From an uncultured Prevotellaceae bacterium (GTDB lineage: Bacteria > Bacteroidota > Bacteroidia > Bacteroidales > Bacteroidaceae): DNA of 39,233 nucleotides. The stretch is from assembly GCA_945828295.1 (NCBI GenBank), contig CALZQV010000003.1, forward strand, positions 1-39,233, given 5' to 3'. A program made the translations under genes and the position numbers. The notes under the pieces were generated by a model. The model was not told where the DNA came from and made no database searches. It saw only the letters and a program-made list of their open reading frames with translations. Positions within the stretch are counted from its first letter, which is position 1. Every line of letters begins with the position of its first letter. Of this stretch, positions 32,900 through 39,233 are shown one piece after another.

Positions 32900-33037
32900 T
32901 TAGATGACCACGGCTGTACCGCTGGTGGCCACCATGAGCATTGAGTTGTTGGCTCCGATAATGATTTCACCTGTCACCACACCCTTGTATTCCTGTATGG
33001 CATGGCCTTCAATTGTTGGTGTCGTTGATAGTATCAT
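32900..33037 (-). pseudogene. ybjQ: ybjQ (DUF74) gene with an exact in-frame internal deletion
   Basis: The 45-residue frame reads [19 protein letters not shown], then [11 protein letters not shown], and passes straight into [15 protein letters not shown]. The first 30 residues are the N-terminus of the YbjQ/heavy-metal-binding-domain family (usually about 105 residues), and the last 15 are its C-terminus (family pattern NxSMLMVxxSGTAV). About 60 middle residues are missing with the frame kept. The family normally makes a pentameric ring; this form lacks most of the fold and is probably dead. It lies between metA and a second gene fragment. Confidence 0.75.
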
Positions 33038-33093
33038 AGTTCTTAGTATTATGTTGCGGTCTCACTCATTGCCTATGTCTGTTGGGGCGGGGC

Positions 33094-33212
33094 CTATTCC
33101 TCAAAGTAGTCGTTGTCAATTCTCTTTATGGCGTAGATAGCCTCGGTTTCAGATACCCATCCCCTAAGAATCGTAATAAGGGGTACATTACTCTTTGGAA
33201 ATCGGGTGTCAT
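33094..33212 (-). pseudogene. Frameshifted short fragment resembling an Mrr N-terminal winged helix
   Basis: From 33212 one frame reads MTPDFQRVMYPLLRFLGDG and stops at 33126. The next frame over stays open through VSETEAIYAIKRIDNDYFEE to a stop at 33094. The first part resembles the start of Mrr-type restriction proteins (pattern PxFQxLMxPLLxxLxDG), and the second resembles the following EAIxAL helix, as if one indel had split a coding sequence. No nuclease domain follows. The match is from memory and short, so this is tentative. Otherwise the 33041-33262 gap shows nothing. Confidence 0.3.
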
Positions 33213-33262
33213 GTTCTTCTATTTGTTGTTTGGTATTCCTTTAATGTAGATGATAAAATGTT

Positions 33263-33535
33263 TTATCCGAACAATTCCGAGTGGGAGCCAAGGCGCACGA
33301 GCTCGATGATGTCCCTCTCTTCGTCTACCCATATCAACAGGAAGTCGTTTCCAACGTGGCACTCCATGCATCCTCTGTAGTTTGCGTGAAGTTTGTGTGG
33401 GGAGAATTCTGGCGGTATAGGAATCTCACATTTCAGCATTTCCAGAATGTCTTTCAGGGCAGCGAGTTTCTTTTGATTCTTTTTGTACCGTTTAAGGTCT
33501 TTACGGAATTGTGTTGTAGGCTGTAATGTCTTCAT
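33263..33535 (-). CDS. YafQ-family mRNA interferase toxin
   Basis: This 90-residue RelE-superfamily protein begins TTQFRKDLKRYKKNQKKL and has the YafQ-type centre PHKLHANYRGCMECHV and the end IIELVRLGSHSELFG. The His and Phe of the GSHSELF end correspond to catalytic His87 and Phe91 of E. coli YafQ, so the toxin looks intact. YafQ cuts mRNA on the ribosome. The start overlaps the stop of the antitoxin gene by four bases, the usual antitoxin-first order. Confidence 0.9.
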   Translation of the reverse strand: MKTLQPTTQFRKDLKRYKKNQKKLAALKDILEMLKCEIPIPPEFSPHKLHANYRGCMECHVGNDFLLIWVDEERDIIELVRLGSHSELFG

Positions 33536-33789
33536 TCTTCCTCCTCGTTAAGAATGCCGTTCATCATTTCCTCTACGTCGGTATAAAGCTTATTACGGTT
33601 CCTTCCCGATATTGCCTCCTCGATGGCAGCGCGTGTTGTGGCATTCGGCTCATGGTACACCACGTCGAGCAACACGCTCTCCACGTAGTTGTTCAGTGTA
33701 CGGTTTTCACGTGCGGCATTCTGGCGCAGGCGTGCCATTAGGTCGCTCCGCAGACGAAATGATGCCGGTTTCCTGGTAATAGTTTCCAT
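33532..33789 (-). CDS. RelB/DinJ-type ribbon-helix-helix antitoxin
   Basis: From the start at 33789 (METITRKPASFRLRSDLM) it has 85 residues. ASFRLRSDLMARLRQNAARENRTLNNYVESVLLDVV is a ribbon-helix-helix DNA-binding domain, and the acidic C-terminus (EEMMNGILNEEEE) is the likely toxin-binding part. ATG 33789 is preferred to 33816 because the upstream ATG would fall between the promoter and the operator half-site. It overlaps the toxin gene by four bases. A palindrome on the promoter suggests autorepression. Confidence 0.85.
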   Translation of the reverse strand: METITRKPASFRLRSDLMARLRQNAARENRTLNNYVESVLLDVVYHEPNATTRAAIEEAISGRNRNKLYTDVEEMMNGILNEEEE

Positions 33790-33801
33790 GGCAGTTGTAT
33801 T

Positions 33802-33855
33802 ACATTTGTTATACATTTGAGCACAAATGTACGAATAAGTGTGCGAGATTTCAAA
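33802..33855 (-). promoter_or_regulatory. Promoter and operator of the toxin-antitoxin operon
   Basis: Minus-strand -7 TACATTTG (plus 33824-33831) and -33 TTTG (plus 33852-33855) are about 20 bp apart. An 8-bp palindrome, TACATTTG (33812-33819) and CAAATGTA (33824-33831), has the -7 box as one arm. A third half-site ACATTTG lies at 33802-33808. Binding of the antitoxin there would block the polymerase. Confidence 0.75.
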
Positions 33856-33880
33856 TGCTTTAGGGAATTTTTAATAAATT

Positions 33881-33972
33881 ATAATGCACAATTCACAATT
33901 GAGACTGTGCCTTATCTTTGACATCTTGTCGAAGGCATAATTGTGAATTGTGCATTATGAATTGTGCATTAA
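33881..33972. repeat. 20-bp perfect inverted repeat with a third partial copy
   Basis: ATAATGCACAATTCACAATT at 33881-33900 is matched exactly in reverse by 33939-33958, around a 38-base core containing TATCTTTG (33913-33920), a possible -7 box. GAATTGTGCATTAA follows at 33960-33972 and ends just before the M13 stop. The AATTCAC motif links it to the 10339-10370 repeat. Confidence 0.88.
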
Positions 33973-33976
33973 GAGA

Positions 33977-36019
33977 TTACCAGATGGTGACGCGCTTGTC
34001 CTTGGGCACGAACATGGGGTCCTGCTCGGTGATGCCAAAGGCCTCGTACCAGGCATCGATGTGGGGTAGCTGTCCGTTGACGCGCCATTTGCCCAGCTCG
34101 TGCGGGTCGCTCTTCACGCGCTTGCGGATTTCTTCTTCACGAATGTTTTGTCCCCACACATTGGCATAGGCCAGGAAGAAACGCTGTTCGGGGCTGAAGC
34201 CGTCGATGGCGGGCAGCGGGCTTTCCTTGGTGGCGTTCTTGAAGGCCTGGAAGGCCACCATCAGACCGCCGTGGTCGGCCATGTTCTCGCCCAGGGTCAG
34301 TGAGCCGTTGGCATGCAGACCGGGCAGCACCTCAATGCTGTCGTGGAAGTCTCTCATCACCTGTATGCGCTCCCTGAACTGCTTTGTGTCATCCTCGCTC
34401 CACCACTGGCGCAGGTTACCCTCCTTGTCATACTGAGCACCCTGGTCGTCGAAGCCGTGAGTCATTTCATGTCCGATAACCACGCCGATTGCGCCATAGT
34501 TGAAGGCGTCGTCGGCTTCCATGTCGAAGAAGGGAGGCTGCAGAATACCTGCGGGGAAGCAAATTTCGTTGGTCGTGGGGTTGTAGTATGCATTCACGGT
34601 TTGCGGCGTCATGAACCACTCGTCTTTGTCGACGGGCTTGTTCAGTTTCTCGCGAATCATGGTCTTCAGATCAAATTCGTTGCATGCCAAGATGTTGCGC
34701 AGGTAGTTGTCGCCAATCTCCAGCTCCGAGTAGTCGCGCCATTTGTTGGGGTATCCCACTTTGACATAGAAGGCGTCAAGCTTCTCTTGAGCCACGCGTT
34801 TCGTTTTGTCGCTCATCCATTCCTGCACTGCGATGCGCTCGCCCAGGGCAACCTGAAGGTTGGCCACCAGCTTTTCCATGCGCTCTTTAGCTTCGGGGGG
34901 GAAGAAACGAGCCACATAGAGCTGTCCCAGGGCCTCGCCAAGTCCGCCTTCAACGGAAGCAACGGCGCGCTTCCAACGTGGGCGGTCCTCCTGCTTTCCG
35001 CTCATGGCTTTACCGTAAAAGGCAAAGTTCAGTGCGCGACTGGCATCGTCGATGTACGAAGAGGCCATGTCCAGTGCATGCCACAGATACACGTTCTGCA
35101 GGGCTTCGGGTGTTTCTTCTTTCAGTATTTTCTCAACTTCGTGAATGGCCGCGGGCTGACCCAGGCAGACCTCGCGCACACCCTTGGCACCCAGGTTGTT
35201 GAAGAAACCCTCCCAGTCGATGCCGGCAAACTGCTGCTTCAGCTCCTCGAAGGTCAGCTTATTGTAGTTTGCTTCGGGGTCGCGCAGTTCCGTCATGCTC
35301 TTGCTGGCGCGGGCCAGTCGTGTTTCGATGCGCATCACGTCCTGACAGATTCGCTTGGCATCGGTGTCCTTGAATCCTTGGTGCTGACACAGGTCGACAA
35401 TATACTTCTGATAGGCCACTCGAATCTGTTGGGTCTCGGGGTCGCTGTCCAGATAGTAGTCCTTTTGTCCCAGCGTCAGGCCACCCTGGTAGATGCTGAC
35501 GAGGTTGTTCTTCGAGTCCTTCTCGTCGGCACCGATATACATGCTGAACAGGCCCGGAACGCCTTGGCGCTGCATGCGAGGCCACACCTCTTTGAGCCAG
35601 TTCTGTGTGATTTCGGGCGATGTCTGGTAGCCGTCGCACAGCAGGAACTCTTCCAGAGCACCCCAGTAGTGCTCGTTCAGTTCCGTGCTGTCCATGGCCG
35701 AGCGATACAGGTCGGCAATCTTCTGCTCGATGCTGCCGGGCTTGTTGTCCTGCTTGGCCACGCTGTCGATGAGTTCGCGCAGCTGGCGGTTGTTGTTCTC
35801 CTGCAGTACGTCGAACGAACCGTAGCGGCTGTATTCCGCAGTCAGCGGGTGGGCAACCTGCCAGCCGTGGGTGGCGTATTCATAGAAATCCGTCCCGGGC
35901 AGGAACGTTGTGTCAAGGTTAGCCAGGTCAATGCCCGACTTCAGTGTCTTCTCGCCCCATTGGCAACTGGCAAGGGTGGTAGATAAAGCTATCATAGCTA
36001 AAAGTTTCAATCCTTTCAT
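33977..36019 (-). CDS. pepO: M13-family (neprilysin/PepO-like) lipoprotein metallopeptidase
   Basis: This 680-residue zinc endopeptidase has a lipoprotein signal (MIALSTTLASC), so it is attached to a membrane on the periplasmic or outer side. The zinc motif is HEMTH (517-521) in IGHEMTHGFDDQGAQYD; the third ligand Glu is in GENMADHGGL, and the substrate-binding NAYYNPTTNEICFPAGIL precedes it. The C-terminus KRVTIW has the family's terminal Trp. Relatives such as P. gingivalis PepO cleave peptides and can act on host peptides; the role here is unknown. Length is normal. Confidence 0.92.
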   Translation of the reverse strand: MKGLKLLAMIALSTTLASCQWGEKTLKSGIDLANLDTTFLPGTDFYEYATHGWQVAHPLTAEYSRYGSFDVLQENNNRQLRELIDSVAKQDNKPGSIEQKIADLYRSAMDSTELNEHYWGALEEFLLCDGYQTSPEITQNWLKEVWPRMQRQGVPGLFSMYIGADEKDSKNNLVSIYQGGLTLGQKDYYLDSDPETQQIRVAYQKYIVDLCQHQGFKDTDAKRICQDVMRIETRLARASKSMTELRDPEANYNKLTFEELKQQFAGIDWEGFFNNLGAKGVREVCLGQPAAIHEVEKILKEETPEALQNVYLWHALDMASSYIDDASRALNFAFYGKAMSGKQEDRPRWKRAVASVEGGLGEALGQLYVARFFPPEAKERMEKLVANLQVALGERIAVQEWMSDKTKRVAQEKLDAFYVKVGYPNKWRDYSELEIGDNYLRNILACNEFDLKTMIREKLNKPVDKDEWFMTPQTVNAYYNPTTNEICFPAGILQPPFFDMEADDAFNYGAIGVVIGHEMTHGFDDQGAQYDKEGNLRQWWSEDDTKQFRERIQVMRDFHDSIEVLPGLHANGSLTLGENMADHGGLMVAFQAFKNATKESPLPAIDGFSPEQRFFLAYANVWGQNIREEEIRKRVKSDPHELGKWRVNGQLPHIDAWYEAFGITEQDPMFVPKDKRVTIW

Positions 36020-36053
36020 ATTATTACTTATTTATTAATTAATGTCATGCGGG

Positions 36054-36084
36054 CAAAGTTACAAAAAAATGGACGAATGGGCAA
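36054..36084 (-). promoter_or_regulatory. Promoter of the M13 peptidase gene
   Basis: Minus-strand TAACTTTG (plus 36054-36061) fits TAnnTTTG; TTG at plus 36082-36084 is 20 bp upstream. The start codon is 34 bases downstream. Confidence 0.75.
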
Positions 36085-36098
36085 TAGCACTGCCCATT
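36076..36098 (-). terminator. Stem-loop after the ABC-F gene, overlapping the M13 promoter
   Basis: AATGGGCA and TGCCCATT form a perfect 8-bp stem with a 7-base loop, just past the ABC-F stop. On the minus strand a run of seven T comes 8 bases later. The -33 element of the M13 promoter lies in the stem and loop. Confidence 0.6.
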
Positions 36099-36105
36099 TT
36101 GTGAC

Positions 36106-38046
<1,941 letters not shown>

Positions 38047-38059
38047 GGATTGGAGAATA

Positions 38060-38139
38060 GGGATTAGGGATTAGGGGGAATAGGAGGGGAGGGGTTAGAA
38101 AAAAGGATTAGGGACTGTTCGGTATCAATCCCTAATCCC
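38060..38139. repeat. GGGATTA-type inverted repeat between the nucleotidyltransferase and ABC-F genes
   Basis: GGGATTAGGGATT at 38060-38072 is matched exactly in reverse by 38127-38139. Further AGGATTAGGGA and CTAATCC copies surround them (38104-38114, 38153-38159). The 120-bp gap consists almost wholly of these repeats, and no ABC-F promoter is visible in it. Confidence 0.82.
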
Positions 38140-38166
38140 TGATTCTTAATGTCTAATCCTGTCGGT

Positions 38167-39081
38167 TCAGAACATCTTTTCGGGGTACTGGCCGTTGGCG
38201 TGCAGCTTAGCCAGTTTCTCGACAACGCCCGGACGGTCTTCGGGGTAGGTTACGCCGAACCACTTCGAGGTGGTGTCGAGTACTTCGCACGTGGCCTGAC
38301 CGCTCTTGATGAGGTGGTCGACCATGAGGGGAATGAAGAATTCGGCCTTCAGGTTCTCGATGTTCTTCGGGTCGCTGAGGAATGCCTTGAAGTAGGCCTC
38401 GCTGTGCTCGAAGTAGTCGGGTGTGAAGCCCCAGAAGTTCATCGACACGGGAGTGGTGTCGGGGATGGTCACCCACTGGTCGTTCTCGTCGAGGTACTGA
38501 ACCTTGCCGTTGCGGCGCTCAATCTTTGTGCGCTCGACAACGCTTGTCAGGTGGTGGGTCTTCTCGTCGTTCTCGCAGATGCCGCGGCTAACGGTACCGC
38601 TCTCCGACAGGGTGTTGTCAACGCGGAAACCTACCATGGCATACTTGCCCTTGCTGCCCTCGGGGAGCTCGCTCAGGAACTTGCCCATCACGCGGAAGGC
38701 GTCGCGATCGTAGAAGTCGTCGCAGTTCAGCACAGCGAAGGGCTCCTTGATGACGTCCTTGCCCATCAGCACGGCGTGGTTGGTTCCCCAGGGCTTGATG
38801 CGGCCTTCGGGCACGCTGAATCCTTCAGGCAGTGCGTCGAGGCTCTGGAAGCAGAGTTCACAGGGAACGGTGCCCTCGTATTTGGCCAGAATCTGGGTGC
38901 GGAACTGCTCTTCGAAATCCTTGCGGATGACCCAGACGATTTTGCCGAATCCGGCCTTCACGGCGTCGTAGATGCTGTAGTCCATGATGGTTTCACCGTG
39001 GGGGCCCAGGCCATCGAGCTGCTTCAGACCTCCATAGCGGCTGCCCATGCCGGCAGCCAGCAGAAACAAAGTAGGTTTCAT
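38167..39081 (-). CDS. Sugar-nucleotide nucleotidyltransferase-like protein
   Basis: This 304-residue protein has the pyrophosphorylase-type N-terminus LFLLAAGMGSRYGGLKQLDGLG with the GMGSR nucleotide-binding loop, PWGTNHAVLMGKD near residue 105, and FAVLNCDDFYDRDAF, which has the metal-binding Asp pair near 120. It probably couples an NTP to a sugar or amino-alcohol phosphate; GlmU, RfbA and LicC belong to the same fold, and the exact substrate cannot be told. There is no C-terminal beta-helix. It has its own promoter and may lead an operon with the ABC-F gene. Confidence 0.85.
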   Translation of the reverse strand: MKPTLFLLAAGMGSRYGGLKQLDGLGPHGETIMDYSIYDAVKAGFGKIVWVIRKDFEEQFRTQILAKYEGTVPCELCFQSLDALPEGFSVPEGRIKPWGTNHAVLMGKDVIKEPFAVLNCDDFYDRDAFRVMGKFLSELPEGSKGKYAMVGFRVDNTLSESGTVSRGICENDEKTHHLTSVVERTKIERRNGKVQYLDENDQWVTIPDTTPVSMNFWGFTPDYFEHSEAYFKAFLSDPKNIENLKAEFFIPLMVDHLIKSGQATCEVLDTTSKWFGVTYPEDRPGVVEKLAKLHANGQYPEKMF

Positions 39082-39129
39082 AGTTGTAAGGTTTAATGTA
39101 ATGTGTTAGTTGTTTTGCGTTCTTGGTCG

Positions 39130-39160
39130 CAAAGATACGAATTGTGGGCTGAAAAACCAA
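39130..39160 (-). promoter_or_regulatory. Promoter of the nucleotidyltransferase gene
   Basis: Minus-strand TATCTTTG (plus 39130-39137) fits TAnnTTTG; TTG at plus 39158-39160 lies 20 bp upstream. The start codon is 48 bases downstream. Confidence 0.78.
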
Positions 39161-39212
39161 GCTGAAGTCTTATTTTTATTTCATCGTTGGGCGCGTATTA
39201 TGAATTATTGTT

Positions 39213-39220
39213 TAATTTTG
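39213..39220 (+). promoter_or_regulatory. Possible -7 box for a gene beyond the window
   Basis: TAATTTTG fits TAnnTTTG on the plus strand, but no TTG lies at the usual 19-20 bp, and the downstream gene is not in the window. Confidence 0.3.
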
Positions 39221-39233
39221 CACGTTGTAACGT

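Noticed and set aside
34313-35986. Long open frame of 557 codons on the plus strand opposite the M13 peptidase gene
   Set aside because: It mirrors the codon structure of the minus-strand gene, which has a clear family, signal peptide and active site. The antisense product has no recognisable motif and no promoter.
38149-39096. Open frame of 315 codons opposite the nucleotidyltransferase gene
   Set aside because: Its ends nearly match the real gene because both frames avoid stops together; the product shows no family features.

Overview
The window reads as a chromosomal segment of a Gram-negative Bacteroidota, most likely order Bacteroidales and probably Prevotellaceae. The evidence is a set of Bacteroidota-type promoters (-7 TAnnTTTG, with a -33 TTG/TTTG about 19-20 bp upstream), a TonB-dependent receptor paired with PnuT behind a TPP riboswitch, a NigD-like lipoprotein, LpxH, GH16 and GH51 enzymes, an M13 lipoprotein peptidase and a large secreted metalloprotein with a type IX-like C-terminal tail. 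No rRNA, tRNA, CRISPR array, phage or complete insertion sequence was recognised. The genus is inference.

Layout. 1-3.9 kb (+): etfB-etfA-acyl-CoA dehydrogenase, ending at a strong terminator. 3.9-7.4 kb (+): a relic of a bile-acid:Na+ symporter family gene, then promoter, TPP riboswitch, thiamine TonB-dependent receptor, pnuT and a terminator. 7.4-13.1 kb (-): PASTA protein, RluD-type pseudouridine synthase, Ddl, acyltransferase and NigD-like lipoprotein, with overlapping ends at several junctions, then mnmA. 13.1-14.1 kb: rpmH and efp diverge from interleaved promoters. 14.1-17.2 kb (+): a 22-bp minisatellite, then glycosyltransferase-radC-sufT-like-lpxH in an overlapping operon. 17.2-23.6 kb (-): tcdA and a creatininase-family gene, a COG2509-type flavoprotein, a TPR-like/YraN fusion, a GH16 glucanase and radA. 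23.6-29 kb: a large secreted putative metallopeptidase (-) diverges from a GH51 arabinofuranosidase (+). 29-39.2 kb (-): a zinc-ribbon membrane lipoprotein, U32 protein, metA, a small patch of decayed genes beside a YafQ/DinJ-type toxin-antitoxin pair, an M13 peptidase, an ABC-F ATPase and a nucleotidyltransferase.

Functional themes are thiamine uptake under TPP control, flavoprotein-linked acyl-CoA oxidation, envelope building (Ddl, LpxH, acyltransferase, PASTA), RNA and translation maintenance (MnmA, RluD, TcdA, EF-P, L34, U32, ABC-F) and polysaccharide or glycoprotein attack (GH16, GH51, the large metalloprotein).

I did not find a clear undescribed system. The most unusual pattern is that several families of short, low-complexity or palindromic repeats sit not only between genes but inside reading frames (receptor twice, acyltransferase, RluD) and at gene edges, where they supply a start codon (acyltransferase) or a stop codon (metA). 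The second is a cluster of decayed genes, including a ybjQ reduced by an exact in-frame internal deletion and a frameshifted Mrr-N-like fragment next to the toxin-antitoxin pair.
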